Assembly: GCA_963921195.1 (NCBI GenBank)
Contig: OY992539.1
Span: 94,992,964-95,056,963 of the forward strand
Origin: Pegoplata infirma
Taxonomy: Eukaryota; Arthropoda; Insecta; Diptera; Anthomyiidae
DNA: 64,000 nucleotides
Direction: 5' to 3'
Shown here: positions 1 to 11,653 of the stretch, piece after piece
How the letters are laid out: each line of letters starts with the position of its first letter
Position numbering within the stretch: the stretch's first letter is position 1
Notes under the pieces: generated by a model
What the model saw: only the letters and a program-made list of their open reading frames with translations
Database searches by the model: none
What the model was told of the DNA's origin: nothing
Made by a program: the position numbers and the translations under genes

Positions 1-385
1 TTGATTACCTGCTCAATTTAAAAGCGATATCTATTATAATACGGTTGTTAGAGTCATTTAAGCCGAATCCAAAGGGGGCATTTGAATGGTGGCTAGGTCT
101 TAACATGGACCGATTATCTCCAATTTCAGTAGGCTTCGTCTTTGGACAAAAAGATTCTTAAGTTTTAAATTTCAAGTCAATTGATTGAAAATTGCGACCT
201 GTATCGTGCTTAAACCGATAGATGGACAGACGGACGGACAGACGGACTTTGCTAAATCGACTCCAAAAGTAATTCTGAGTCGATCGGTATGCTTGAAGGT
301 AGGTCTGGGAACAATATTTCGGGTAGTTATAAACATCAGCACAAACTCATTATACCCTGTACCACAGGGTACAATGAGTTTTTTT
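1..385 (-). mobile_element. mini-me/Helentron-like element, type C, end fragment
   Basis: On the minus strand this starts near 385 with a TACCCTGTGGTACAGGGTAT palindrome, continues through a short GTCY-type tract (GGACAGACGGAC on plus, 227-246) and runs off the window edge. The same sequence recurs at 3190-3400, 35560-35720 and 48165-48370. The layout (TACCCT start, GTCY microsatellite) is that of dipteran mini-me/DINE-1 elements; assignment is by recollection of that layout. Confidence 0.6.
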
Positions 386-409
386 ACTAAAATTTTCGAG
401 GTATCCTTA

Positions 410-612
410 TAATTTCGCTCTTAACTTTTGAACCGCTGAACCGATATCGCTCAAATGCAATAACAAACTGCTCGGGAGAACTTCAAATAAATTTGTTACG
501 TTTCAATTAAACCTGTTTTATATTTTGGCCGTGATCGCCATTTCAACAGACAGACAACTCTAGTGTACAATAACTAGCTTTACCAGATGGGTGTCGTAAA
601 TTCAAAGCAAAC
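410..612. repeat. Dispersed repeat fragments
   Basis: No gene is visible. The stretch TGGCCGTGATCGCCATTT (about 525-542) followed by a short CAGACAGAC tract has a diverged relative near 55460-55490, so this is probably another old interspersed repeat. Confidence 0.3.
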
Positions 613-615
613 TTA

Positions 616-1165
616 AACAAGTGAGAGTGTTAAATTCGGCTGTGCCGAATCTTTTATACCCTCCAAAATGTAAAAAAAATAAAAAAAAAATTGTTGTCAG
701 GGGCGTTTGTTTTTAGGGGTGGGGGAGGGGGAGGGGGGTGATGGGGGTCAGTGGGGGACGTTGAGAGCACCTTCCCATCCCGATGAATATAACAAATGTT
801 TCATTTATTTAACAAAAATACAAAAAAACATGTAAAAAAAGTGTATTTTTTCAGAGGTTGGTTCAGTTCTCCAAGGGGGAACTTTTTCCCCCTTGGTCCG
901 AATTTGCCCATTTCCGAACTTAACCTGCCTAGGAATATAAGACATATTCGTGCCAAACTTCGAAAGCCTAGCTCTTTTTTTTTGGAATGTATCGTGTCCT
1001 CTAAAGACGGACAGACGGACGGACGGACATCGCTAGAATGTCTTAGAATCGATCACTGATCAGTAATATATATACCATATGAGGTCCTAGACCGATATTT
1101 CGATGCGTTACACACGGAATGACAAAGTGAGTATACCCCCATACTGTGGTTGGAGGGTATAAAAA
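616..1165 (-). mobile_element. mini-me/DINE-1-like element, type A, near full length
   Basis: Read on minus: the start TATACCCTCCAACCACAGTA lies near 1160, followed by the GTCC/GTCT tract (1011-1030 on plus), a body shared with 38671-39217, and a terminal hairpin ATTCGGC-ACA-GCCGAAT before ACTCTCACTTGTTT at about 616. Helentron-type elements end in a hairpin close to the 3' end, which fits. No protein is encoded; the short open frames are chance. Confidence 0.75.
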
Positions 1166-1483
1166 TGTATTAAACTAATTTTTTCACGAAAGAAAGATTT
1201 TTCGCGAACAAAAAATATTTTTCGCGAAAAAATTTACAGTATCATGATTTGTTGTGTTAATTCAATACAGTTGAATGGGTTACAATTTAAAAATTACAGC
1301 AAGAGTTTAAAAATTTCGTTTTTATTGTGCTTGAGAATCAAATCTTTAAATCGCGAATATCGCAAATACGCGAATATCGTAAAACGGCTAGCACCATTGA
1401 ATTCATGGTACTCGAATTAACTTTACCAGTAAGGTGCCTAGCGTGTTTAAAAACAAAGTGTAATTTTCGAGCACAGTGTAGTC
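1166..1483. mobile_element. Element E fragment (TTCGCGAA-rich, CACTG-ended)
   Basis: Shares TTTTTTCACGAAA, TTCGCGAACAAAAAAT and the tail ending CGAGCACAGTGTA with 5820-6122 and 42360-44482. The left side is cut by the mini-me-like element before it. The terminal CACAGTG pairs with CACTGTG at the left end of the 5263 copy, so it looks like a terminal-inverted-repeat element without coding capacity. Confidence 0.5.
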
Positions 1484-1589
1484 AAAAAAGACATTTCTAG
1501 TGGTTAAAGTTGGTTCGGCGGAGGCATGTTTACTCTAAGCAAAAGTAACAAAAAGTTTTTTTTTTTGGAGCAAAAGGAATTTTACTAAC

Positions 1590-1628
1590 TAACAAACGGA
1601 CGGACGGACGGACAGACAGACAGATAGT
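1590..1628. repeat. (GGAC)n/(AGAC)n microsatellite
   Basis: About eight tetranucleotide units of GGAC then AGAC. Such tracts sit inside mini-me-like elements elsewhere in the window, so this is probably a remnant of one. Confidence 0.7.
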
Positions 1629-1984
1629 TAACCTAACAAATGTCTGTCATATAAACTAATTCACTTCAATGCCACAGAAAATTTTAGTGTGCAACAAATA
1701 TATGCAATGTTGTTGCAAAACCAACACAAGGAGTAACTTTTTGAACAATGACTCCCTCTCTATGAACGGGAGTGTGTTTCTATATAAATTCCAAGTAATT
1801 GTCTTAAAATCACAATCAACGAACAGACAAAAGGAGGCCACAATAACAAATAATCAAGAGTGCGCGCGTGTGGTGGGTGCAAAACTCTTGAGTACTACAA
1901 TTTTATAAAATATAAAAAAAATGTAATCGAATAACGTATTTAGATTGTCGTAGAATATGGGAAAAAGAAACTCTAAAAGATTGA

Positions 1985-2375
1985 CTTTTAAAAAAATGGC
2001 GCCCAAGAAGGGGCGTAATTCTAAGCTGCAGAAACTACCGCCTATAAAGAAGTGCTGGGCCGCTGCAACTAAAATGACTTAGAAACATTTTAGCAAACAC
2101 TGATTACCAATCACTCAACTGGGTTTATGTACTTAGAAATTAGCAATTTTTAAAACAGTGACAAAAGCTAGGAATATCAACTCAAGGATTTTCTGGAGAA
2201 CATCTTCGACTACATTTTGTAGATTTTACTCATCTCTACCGCTGAAAACACAAAAAAACTCAAATATGTTAACTAACAGAATTTTCAAGAAAATGGCGCC
2301 CAAGCTGGGGCTTAATTTCTTTTTTGTCAAGCGATTACTTCGAAACAACCACTAACGAATGAGTTCTGGACCATT
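1985..2375. repeat. Dispersed repeat (ATGGCGCCCAAG family), two units
   Basis: AAAAATGGCGCCCAAG occurs at about 1993 and again at 2289, each in similar flanks. A third, diverged unit lies at 3480-3660 and ends in the same GCGATTAC...GAAACAACCAC. It is non-coding. Confidence 0.5.
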
Positions 2376-2466
2376 GAATAATGATTTATGAAAACGAAAC
2401 ACGTTTTACCTGTCAAATTTCAAAAGGACGTTTGTACTGGAGCTAAGGCTTAACATGGACCGATCA

Positions 2467-3186
2467 AATCACAAGCCGCGGTCAAGTCCCTGAAGTCAAT
2501 GTTTATGGAAACAAGATCTGCTCTTAACTGCCACACGTCTTTCAATGAGATGGCCAAATAGTTTGACATACGACTCATGTGGGTCCCAGGGCACAGAGAC
2601 ATTCTAGGGAATTTCAAAGCCGATAAGCTTGCGAGACTGGGAACTACCTTACAGGTTCCAACAGAATTCGAATGTGTTGGTATGCCTCCAAAAATTTGCA
2701 AGCAAACTCTACGGCTTTGTTCCACTACGGAGACTAATCAGAGATGGGCAAATGGATGGATCTGGCTTTCTCTTAATCCGAAGCGCACAAGTGAGCTTAT
2801 ATCACTTTCTAGGGGAGTGATTTTGACGATTGTTGCAGTAATTACCGGAAACTGTTTTATAGGGAAGTCCGGAGAATGGTTAAATGTTCCGTCAAATTAC
2901 ATTTGCCGGAGTTGGATGGATGGAAAGGAGTTGGAAGTTATGGAAAACTTCATCTGCCATTGGCCGGCACTTTCTGGTCAGAGACTTGTTTCACTAGGGA
3001 GCTGCTCGATCTTTCTGATTTTTCAGTTATCAAAACTCAATCTTAGGAATTTTATAAGAAGCTCGAACTGGTTTAACGACAGGGACCAGTAGGTTAGCCT
3101 ATTGCAGTCCCGTGGTATCCCGTGATACCTCAGAGACTATGTGTGCTAACGTAAAATGTCAGCGGCCACTTACAACCTAACCTAAC
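2467..3186 (+). mobile_element. Degenerate non-LTR retrotransposon: RNase H domain and 3' end
   Basis: In the frame of position 2469 the translation reads SQAAVKSLKS, then after one TAG stop (about 2559) LMWVPGHRDILGNFKADKLA. This is the DSxxA...WVPGHxxxxGNxxAD signature of a retroelement RNase H. It continues through a cysteine/histidine C-terminal region (NVPSNYICRSWMDG...CHWPALSGQ) to NWFND. The 3' tail ends in AACCTAACC. RNase H-bearing non-LTR elements belong to clades such as I, R1 and LOA; the exact clade is not determined. It is inactive: stop codon, no reverse transcriptase, lost first catalytic Asp. Matching tails occur at 3740-3995 and in 52740-53370. Confidence 0.8.
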
Positions 3187-3189
3187 CAT

Positions 3190-3400
3190 AGACCGATTTC
3201 TTCAAATTTCAATATGCTTCGTTTTTGAATCAAGGGAAGCTTAAATTTCAATTCTTAGACCAGTCAAATAAATCGACCCAAAAAGTATTTCTGGGTCGAT
3301 CAGTATACGTGAAGGTAATTCTAGCAGTTCGGGTAGTTACAAACATCAGCACAAAGTCATTATATCCTGTACCACAGAGTGGTGTAGGGTATCAACAGTG
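3190..3400 (-). mobile_element. mini-me/Helentron-like element, type C, fragment
   Basis: Matches 120-385 closely, including TAGTTACAAACATCAGCACA and the terminal TATCCTGTACCACAGAG palindrome. Read on minus, the element starts near 3400. It lacks the GTCY tract. Confidence 0.55.
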
Positions 3401-3479
3401 TAAAAAGGAATACCTATTATGGAATTAACTTTAGAAATTATTCGACAATAGTTTGTCAATAGAAAACTAAATAAATGGC

Positions 3480-3660
3480 ATGAAGTGTGTAAATTTAACT
3501 CATGACTACTGCTGAAAAACAAAAAACTCAGAAAAATTAAGAAAATGGTGCCCATGTCGGGGCCGATTTGCCAAGCGATTACACTGAAACAACCACCAAT
3601 GAAGGAGTGCAACAAAAACGATTAAACAACATTTTCAGCAAACATAAATAGCACCCACTT
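3480..3660. repeat. Dispersed repeat (ATGGCGCCCAAG family), third unit
   Basis: GAAAATGGTGCCCATG and the following GCGATTACACTGAAACAACC match 2285-2350 with substitutions. Confidence 0.45.
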
Positions 3661-3739
3661 ATTAATAATGTTGTAAATACTATTCCAAACCAAGCGCTAA
3701 GATAAGCTGTTTAAGAAAAAATGCAGTTAGAATTAATTT

Positions 3740-3995
3740 TTGCGTAAGCCTTTTTTGCCTTTGCCCTGCACTTTCTGATCATTGACTTGCTTCACTGGGA
3801 TCTAGGGAACTGTAATATCATTGTGATTTGTCAAATGTTGTTCAATATCTTAGGAGATTCTTATGAAAGAATCTCAAATTGGTTTAACGGCAGGGACCAG
3901 TGGGAAAACCTATTACGGTCCCGTGGTATCACAATGGACCTTAGAGTCTACGTGTGCTGACGTAAAACTTCAGCAGACACTTACAATCTAACCTA
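3740..3995 (+). mobile_element. Non-LTR retrotransposon 3' end, truncated
   Basis: The same 3' tail as 2960-3186: a TTTCTGATCATTGACTTGCT region, then GGTTTAACGGCAGGGACC, CCCGTGGTATCACAATGG and a terminal TAACCTAAGCC. The reading frame is destroyed. A 5'-truncated copy is what target-primed reverse transcription usually leaves. Confidence 0.7.
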
Positions 3996-5087
3996 AGCCT
4001 TATTTTCTTCCTCGAATAGCATTTTATGCCAACATTTTTTAACGAACGAAGTCGGTCTAAACATCCTAAACTACTAACACAATTTGCATATTATGCGTTT
4101 AAAGGCTTTTAATGGCAAATGGCGTTAGTTATGACTTTTCGTAGTAAAATAAAACTAACATGCTGTGACATGTTTATAAGTAAAATAGTTTAAAACAGTT
4201 AGATATAATCAAATTTAATTTTCATACTTTAAACGTAACGATATCAAGAAACTGGAGAGAAAATTATATTACAAGCAAAGAAGAAATGTAATAGAGGGGG
4301 GAGTAAGATAACGGAGGATTGTTATAATGTAATTGATCAAATCATAATTTAAATGATTGAAAATAATCTTAGTATGTACTTAGACAATTATAAATTTATA
4401 ATTTGTGGTCATTCTATGATAACACGATCACTATACCCTATCACCATATAATAGCGATTTCCGGAAAATTTGTCCCCAGTCCAATAACTACCGACTTGAG
4501 AGTTCGGAATCACCTATTTTTCTAGTCGCCAATCGATTACTGGCCAGATAAGTTTCAGTTATTTGGAGGATATGGCACGAATATAGGAATATAAAAAAGA
4601 TTCGCAATGAATTCGAACGTGTGTCATCGCTATTGGCCAAAAGGTCTATGCGAGGTGCAAATCGGAAACCACTACCCTTACATAACCAAAAACGAAAGCC
4701 TTAAGTTTTCATACTATCTCACCCCCAGTCGGGTTAGGTACAATAGATTATTTTAAGTCTGAGTGCCATGGACTTGCCTATTTCTCTTGTTTAGGCAATT
4801 ACAGCCCACCCTCTCCTCCTTATGCCCACAAAAATTTAATAGTTATCATCATTGTTATTGTTTTGAAAAGTTTTTTTTTTTGTTTGTTTTGTCAAAAATT
4901 TCTATTATTCTTGTTAAATAAAGTGTTGGCAACACATTGTTGCCACAATTAAACAACAGAGACAACACACATATTTTCCGTTCAACTTAACGCCTTTACA
5001 CACTCAATGTGAACTTACTACATACATATTAACTAACAAGGTAGGTCCACTTGTAGTATACTTTGATGTTTATGAAATTTTAAACAG
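3996..5087. other. No gene or repeat recognised
   Basis: AT-rich, with a stop in every frame within short distances. No clear tandem or inverted repeat was found; (T)n and (TTG)n stretches lie near 4850-4890. Confidence 0.4.
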
Positions 5088-5149
5088 TTGTTAAAAAGTG
5101 GAAACATAGACAGAGCGGAATCGCTGAGGGGGGAAAAAAAAGAGATTTT

Positions 5150-6122
5150 TCCGCGAAAAACAAAAAAAAAATTCCGCGAAAAAAAATCCGCGAAATTTTT
5201 TTTTTTTTTTGAAAAATTTTGTGTCTGTAATGTATCGTTTTCAACTTATTTTCATAAATTACACTGTGCTAGTCGCAAAAATTAACAAGCTGGGCACCCT
5301 GTTGGTAAAGCTAATTCGGGTAATTCGAAGTTAGCGCTCGTATTCGCGATTTAAAATTGTAAAGCCTAGGCACTACAAAAATTAAATTTTTATGCTTTTG
5401 GGATAGTTTTTAAATATAAATTTAGAAAAAGCATTGCTTTTTTCGCAAAAAAAAAAGATTTTTCTGCGAAAAAAAATTTCCGCGAAAATTTTTTTTTAAC
5501 ATTTTTGTGTCTGTAATGTATCGTATTCTACTTATTTTCATAAATTATTAGCAAAATAAAAAAAATTTGGAAAAAAAATTTCGCAAAAAAAAATTAGCGA
5601 AAAAAATTCCTCGAATAAATTTTTCTTTGTATATTCAATAGAGTTTAGATTATAAAAATTCAGCAATTGTCTACATAATATAAAAAAAATGCTTTTTTTT
5701 ACTTAAAAAAAAATTAATCGCGAATATCGCTAATACATACGCTAACTTTGAAAAAACCTAATATTACAATGGGATTTAGTGTACACGAACTAGCTTTACC
5801 AGATGGCTGTCGTAAATTCAAATCAAACTAAAAATGTTTGTATTTAACTAATTTTTTCACAAAAATAAAGACTTTTCGCGAACAAAAAATCTTTTTCGCG
5901 AAAAGAATTCATGGTATTATGGTTTTTTATGCTAGTTTAACAGACTTGAATGGTTTTAAATTTAAAAATTATCGCAAAAGTTTAAAAATAACGTTTTCAT
6001 TGTACTTGAGCATCAAAATTTTAAATCGTGAATATCGCGAATACGAGCGCTAACTTCGAAAAACGGCTAGCACCATTGCCCAGCTTGTTAAAAAAAACTG
6101 TCAAATTCGAGCGCAGTGTAAT
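5150..6122. mobile_element. Element E, nearly complete, with flanking direct repeat
   Basis: The left end CACTGTGCTAGTCG (about 5263) and right end CGAGCGCAGTGTA (about 6122) are imperfect inverted ends, each beside AACAAGCTGGGCA or its complement. The interior holds several TTCGCG palindromes. A 100-base segment ending CTTATTTTCATAAATTA is present at 5165-5262 and again at 5455-5550, so one copy was duplicated or the element inserted into a pre-existing repeat. Non-coding. Confidence 0.5.
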
Positions 6123-6340
6123 CATTCATAGCTATTATCGTTTTGATTTAAAACGATTGTTGCAACTACCGAAAGATGATGGCAACTCTGTTCTGCCCCT
6201 GCTGTCATTTAATTTTACTCAGAGTTCTCTTTGTATTTTCTATGAACTTTAGCTGAACGAAACTATCTAAATTTAGTTTGAATGGCTGATTTTCAATTTT
6301 TCCCCCTTTTTACCCGTTAAATATGTGCTAATGCCAACTA
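6123..6340. other. No feature recognised
   Basis: Short AT-rich gap between element E and the nested MITE cluster. Confidence 0.3.
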
Positions 6341-6999
6341 CACTCAGAGAAAATACTTTTTAATATTTATGACATGGTTTCATAAATATATTTGTCATAA
6401 AATTTAATTATATTTATGAAACCTTTATAAATATAATGAAGTGTTTTAAAAAAATCTATGAAATGCACTTAATAAAGTTTCATGATTTTAAAAACAAAAT
6501 CATAAACGTGTCATATGATTTTTTTTTAAAATATGATTAGAAAATTTTCAATGACTGTGAGAAAAAAGTTTTTTTTAATTCCTTGTTTTCGTTCTTCCAA
6601 TGAAAATATATTATTAGTTTTATTTCAACAAAACAATTAAATCATTTGCTTATATTAATGAAACATTTTATAAATTCAATGAAACCTTTTCATATATATA
6701 ATGAAACTTGTCATTAAAGTTCGTCCAACAAAATGGTTCCATAAATATTATGAATTGTAAATTAAATGTTGTATTTATTCGACCTTAAACTTGTACACTA
6801 AGAAAATTATGTAAGTTACTACATGTTAGTTGTTTGTATTTTTTACAGTAGTTAGTTGTTTTCAACTACAAAGTCAGTTGTTTTTGTATGAAGAATATCA
6901 AACAACTATTTCTGTTAGTTATTTTAAGTCGTTTTTTTGAATAACTATCAAAAAAGTACTGTAATGTAGTAACAGTTAATTAAAGAAGTTAATTTTATT

Positions 7000-8003
7000 T
7001 TTTTATACCCTCCAACCACAGTATGGGGGTATACTAACTTTGTCATTCCGTTTGTAATCGTTTGTATCGGTCGGGGACCCCACAAAGTATATATATTACA
7101 CAGGGCAACACTTTTTTTTGCCCGGGTTCTGATAGCTAGTTTTGGGTAATTGGGGTAAGCTGATATCTAATCTGGTTATCGTTTTTTTGGATTAGCTAAA
7201 GTTTTCGAGAAATAGCCTAAGGAAAATTGGCTAGTTTTGGCATGTTGTGAGTCCATATTTACCAACACTAGTCTTACATCAAAAAAGTGAATGACGATTT
7301 TAGGTATGTTGGATATGCTGATTCCAAAAATGCTCTTACTTTTGTTAAGTCATATTTAGTTTTTGAGATATCGCTAAAATAAAATTTTTAAATTTATGCT
7401 CTCTTTAATTTTGTCTGAATATTTATGCCCTTTTTATTAACTCGAAAACTAAAACTGTCAGAAAAAAACTTATACCAGTTTTGGAATCCTCGCATCCAAT
7501 ATAGTTAAGTTCATGTTTAAAACTGAGGCTCTAAAATTAGTTTCGGAAATTATAGCCAAGTAAAGTTGGTAAAAAACGCACTTTTTCGATTCTTCAACAG
7601 CGATTTGCTCGCGAACGCGAGCTGATTGAAAAAATTGGACTCTAAAGTCCATATAAATCAGTTGTCAAAGGTTAGGCAAATTGAAAAAGTTTAACTTTTG
7701 TCAACCTCTGTTATTGATCCATGATCGATTCTAAGACATTCTGTGAATGTCCGTCCGTCTGTTTGTAGATGGCACGATGCAGTGCAAAATAAAAGAGCTA
7801 GCCTCCTGCAATTTGGCAGGAATATGTCTTATGGTCCTAGGCAGGTTAAGTTCGTAAATGGGCAAAATCGGGCCAGGGGGAAAAAAGTTCCCCCTTGAAG
7901 AACTGAACCAACCTCTGAAAAAATACACTTTTTTACATGTTTTTTGTATTTTTGTTAAATGAAACATTTGGTATATTTATCGGGATGGGAAGGTGCTCCT
8001 AAC
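7000..8003 (+). mobile_element. mini-me/DINE-1-like element, type A, inside MITE copy 1
   Basis: It begins TTTTATACCCTCCAACCACA and has the ACCCCACAAAGTATATATAT block, the GTCCGTCCGTCTGT tract (7749-7763) and the type A body as far as GGGATGGGAAGGTGCTC. The terminal hairpin is missing. The body is interrupted at 7099-7710. Confidence 0.7.
7099..7710. mobile_element. Unidentified insertion in the mini-me-like element
   Basis: The type A sequence is uninterrupted in other copies (for example 38750-38790), so these 0.6 kb are an insertion in the TATATAT stretch. The ends start CACAGG and finish CCTCTG, a weak inverted match with TA next to each side. No protein is recognised. Confidence 0.5.
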
Positions 8004-8297
8004 GTCGTGTTTTTTGTCAGTTAAAATAACTAACATTGTTAGTTGATTTAACTGAAAAAGTAGTTGACCCCAAAACAACTTACAAAGTAGTTATTTTAAC
8101 TGACATTTTCAGTTGATTTTACTAACATAATTTTTTGAGTGTAATATAAATAAAATAACCGAGCTCAAGGTCTGTCGTTGTTGTAAATAATTTTTATTTT
8201 ACTTCTCCAATGTTTCGAAATTCATCGAATTTCATCATCAGGGGAAGTGTTAAGATTGACAAAAATAAAAATCAACTTTAAGCTAATTCTATACATA

Positions 8298-8864
8298 CAC
8301 TCAAAAAATTATGTTAGTAAAATCAACTGAAAATGTCAGTTAAAATAACTACTTTGTAAGTTGTTTCGGGGTCAACAACTTTTTCAGTTAAATCAACTAA
8401 CAATGTTAGTTATTTTAACTGACAAAAAACAACTGACTAATGTAGTAAAAACTACTTACGTTTGTAGTCAAAACAACTAAAATGTAGTAAAAATAAAATA
8501 ATCAATATATATTTTTTTTCAAAACATTTTTCAAAAAAAAAAAAATCGAAAACCAAATTTTTTCAAAGTTTTTTTTTTTTTAAAAAAAGTTGTGAAAAAT
8601 AAAAAAAACTTTTTTTTTTTTTTGGAAAAAAACTTTGAAAATTTTTCAGAGATAAATAAAAAAATTAACTACTTTAAATAACTGTTACTACATCACAGTA
8701 CTTTTGTGTTAGTTGTTCAAAAAACGAATTAAAATAACTAACAGAAATAAGTAGTTGTTTGATATTTTTCATACAAAAACAACTGACTTTGTAGTTGAAA
8801 ACAACTAACTACTGTAAAATATACAAAGAACTAACATGTAGTAACTTACATAATTTTCTGATTG
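8298..8864 (-). mobile_element. Inner TA-flanked MITE, copy 2 (inverted)
   Basis: The left end CACTCAAAAAATTATGTTAG and the right end ACATAATTTTCTGATTG are inverted, with TA at 8296-8297 and 8865-8866. It is close to copy 1 in reverse orientation over about 200 bases at 8660-8864 and 130 bases at 8298-8425. An A/T-only stretch lies at 8515-8640. Confidence 0.7.
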
Positions 8865-9112
8865 TAATTTCGTTTGCAATTGCACTTATAAATTGTTTCA
8901 TAAATATAATGAAACATTTCATAGAAACAATATTTTTATTTAAGTAAGTCATTATATTTTTGGAACTTTATCATAGTATCAAAGCAGTGTTTCATAAATA
9001 CTATGAAATTTATGTTATGCAAGGTTTTTATAAATGCAATGAATTGTTTCATAGTATTTATGAATGATTTTATAAAGGTTTTATAAATATAATGATGATT
9101 TTTCTTTGACTG

Positions 9113-9726
9113 TAGAAAAATATTTTTTTTTCTTCTATCAACTCTTTCATTTTATTAAAATTACAGTGTATTACAGGGGAGACTATCCGTGTTAGTATGC
9201 ATGCATATTTTAACAACTTCATGCAAAGAATTTCTTGTAGAATTTATTGTTACAAATTTAATTGAATTAAAAAAGTTTTTATATAAAAATGTTGTTGGCG
9301 TTGTTGACAACTAAATAATCAATTTTGTTTTAACTACTCCTTCAAATATTAAAGTGACAACTTTGAGCAATTATTTTTAGTGAAATTGAGTTTGGAAATT
9401 TGTTGTTGCACATAAATTTAATAAGTGTTTAAAGTTGTTATTAACTAAAAAAATTTAATGTATACAGAAAACTGCAGCAAAAAATGCAAATGTAAGTTAA
9501 AGTCCTCGTATGTATTAGTAAAAGTTAAAATATCTCAATTGTACAAAGTCTAAAATAAATTCGATACTCGGTGTTAATTTTTTAATTTATATCCACGCCT
9601 ACAAAACTTGTTCGAACGAAAACAAATGCAATTTCTAGTTCCAAAGGGTGTAAGTGCAGGACTTTGATCTTTTTCTGACATAAGAAAAGTTTAATTTGTT
9701 TTGCAAAGTACAAATAAACTAGTAAA
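9113..9726. other. No gene or repeat recognised
   Basis: AT-rich unique-looking sequence without a long open frame. Confidence 0.3.
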
Positions 9727-9990
9727 GTTTTTCAGAGGTTGGTTTACTACTTCAAAAGGGAACTTTTTTTCTCTGATCCGATTTACCCATTTACCAACTG
9801 TATCAGTCAATGACTTTAAGTGACATTTTCTTGTCAAACTTTAGGAGTCTTCCTCTTTTAGTTTGAAATGCATTGTGTTTTACACAGACTAACGGAAATT
9901 TATAGAATGTCTTGGAATCGATCAATGATATATGGGGACCCAGTCCTATATTTCGATTAATTACACACGATTGTGGTTGGGGCTTATTTA
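9727..9990 (-). mobile_element. mini-me-like type A, old degenerate copy
   Basis: TTTCAGAGGTTGGTT, ACTTTTTTTCTCTGATCCG and GAATGTCTTGGAATCGATCA are recognisable type A segments in minus orientation, with many substitutions and no GTCY tract. Confidence 0.6.
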
Positions 9991-10664
9991 AAAAATAAGT
10001 TTTTATCCCACCTTAATTAATTTTTTTAAGAAAGATAACTCTAGCTCGAGGTCACATTTATCGGAAGTGCTGGATTAGTGGAACGATATTTACAGAAATG
10101 CCAATACCATCAGCACCTTGTTTCGCGAGCTCGTCCACTCTCCCGTTCCCTTGAATACCTCAATCAATATGCTCAATAAATAAACAGAAAACTTATCTAT
10201 ACAATGTATAGTATACATTAGAGATGGGCGCGTGAGTGATTTTTGACTCACACTCACAATCACGTGAGTAAATTTAATACAACTCACACTCACGTGCACT
10301 CACGCAAGCTTCACTCACACTCACGTTGACTCACACTCACGAAACTCTTATTTATAGAAAAAAAAAAAAATTCAAAAACAAAAATTTCAAAAGTCTTTCA
10401 AAATTTTCGGCAAAATTTAAAGTTCAGCAAATTTTACACTTTTCTTTGCTTTTTCGGGACGAAATCTTAAGTTAAGCCAAATTTTTAAATTTTTTTAATC
10501 CTTTTTTGGTACGAAAGGAAATATGAAGAGTAAATAAATCACGCAAACTCACGCAAAAAAATCGGCTCACGCACACTCACTCACGCAAAAATCTTACTCA
10601 CGCACACTCACTCACGCAATTTTTTTCTCCACTCACACTCACTCACAATCACGTGAGTAAAATT

Positions 10665-11653
10665 TGTAACGACGTGTTTTCACCTTTAAGCTGGGGCAGA
10701 GCTCATCGTACCCAGGGTTCGTTACAAAAATTTATATTTAGACGGAGAGAGAGAAACACAAAGGGTTTTTCGTAAACGTTGTAAAATTTATTGACTTTAT
10801 AATTAAAACTTAAATATTCCCCGGTACAATACGCGCACAATAAAGCTATAACCAGTAGGCTGAATTATACGATGAGTAGAGAATATAACCACCCTATACG
10901 CGAAATTGCCTAAAATGACTGCCAAGTCGTCGATTGACGCCAACTTTCAAACTAGAGATACCGTCGGTTTGCTTATGAAGTCGTCGCTAACGCCGAGCTT
11001 CTGGGCAGCTGAGATACCGTCGGTTTCACAAGGGAAATAATTGGAGTCGTCGCGAATGCCAAGCTTCTGTGCAGCCTAAAAACCGTCGCTTAACGTCGGC
11101 CTTACAGGAGCAATACATGAAGTCGCTGATGCCAAACTTCTGGGCAGTTGAGATATACCGTCGATTAACGTCGGTCTCAAAAGGGCAATGAGAGAAGTCG
11201 TCGCTAACGCCGAAATTCTGCTTAGCCGAAATATTATTCCCCAGTCGAAAGATTAACTTCACACACTGGCTTGTTAGTTGGAGCTCATTGTGGTTAGTGT
11301 TAGAAGATTAACTTCTTTATTAACCAAAATGAGTCTTACCTCGCACGCGTCCACTGACGAACTCCCCAATTTTCTTCAACGCACCTTCATTTATCGTGCA
11401 GTTTCCAACTCACGTATACACAAATATATTGACACACATATTTTTGACAGCAACACAGTTGCATCAACTAGTAGTTGTTCAACTACTGCAGTGTCGTATT
11501 TCGTTAGGAGGAATAAATATAATGCTACTACTCCCCACTAGAGGGCGTTGCTAAACTAAAATTAAATACGTTAAATTTAAATTAATGTATAAAGTTATGG
11601 TAAATATATAAGACATGGAGCCAAAAACGAGGAGGCCGACTTTTGGCATTACA
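10665..11653. mobile_element. Solo LTR (989 bp) inside the hAT-type element
   Basis: The sequence starts TGTAACGACG and ends GGCATTACA, with AATT directly repeated on each side (10661-10664 and 11654-11657). TG...CA ends with a 4-bp duplication and no internal gag-pol indicate a solo LTR, probably of a Gypsy-type element (4-bp duplications are usual there). Five diverged tandem units lie within it at 10923-11245. Confidence 0.7.
10923..11245. repeat. Tandem repeat inside the solo LTR, about five units
   Basis: Units of 55-76 bases start with AAGTCGTCGCTAACGCC or variants (near 10923, 10978, 11045, 11118 and 11194) and contain TTCTGGGCAG and ATACCGTCG. They are GC-richer than the surroundings. 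Confidence 0.7.

Larger units (their letters stand above)
6796..8141 (+). mobile_element. Inner TA-flanked MITE, copy 1
   Basis: The left end CACTAAGAAAATTATGT at 6796 and the right end ACATAATTTTTTGAGTG ending 8141 are inverted; TA flanks both (6794-6795, 8142-8143). The body is rich in AGTTGTTTT/AAAACAACT motifs. It is split by the mini-me-like element at 7000-8003. Copy 2 at 8298-8864 is in the opposite orientation. Confidence 0.7.
6341..9112. mobile_element. Outer TA-flanked MITE (CACTCAGAG ends) holding all inner insertions
   Basis: The left end CACTCAGAGAAAA at 6341 and the right end (complement CAGTCAAAGAAAA, ending 9112) are inverted, with TA on both sides (6339-6340 and 9113-9114). 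The body carries inverted copies of TTTCATAAATATAATGAAAC at 6365-6720 and 8890-9100. A TA duplication and short ends suggest a Tc1/mariner-type non-autonomous element. Everything between about 6796 and 8864 inserted later. Confidence 0.65.
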
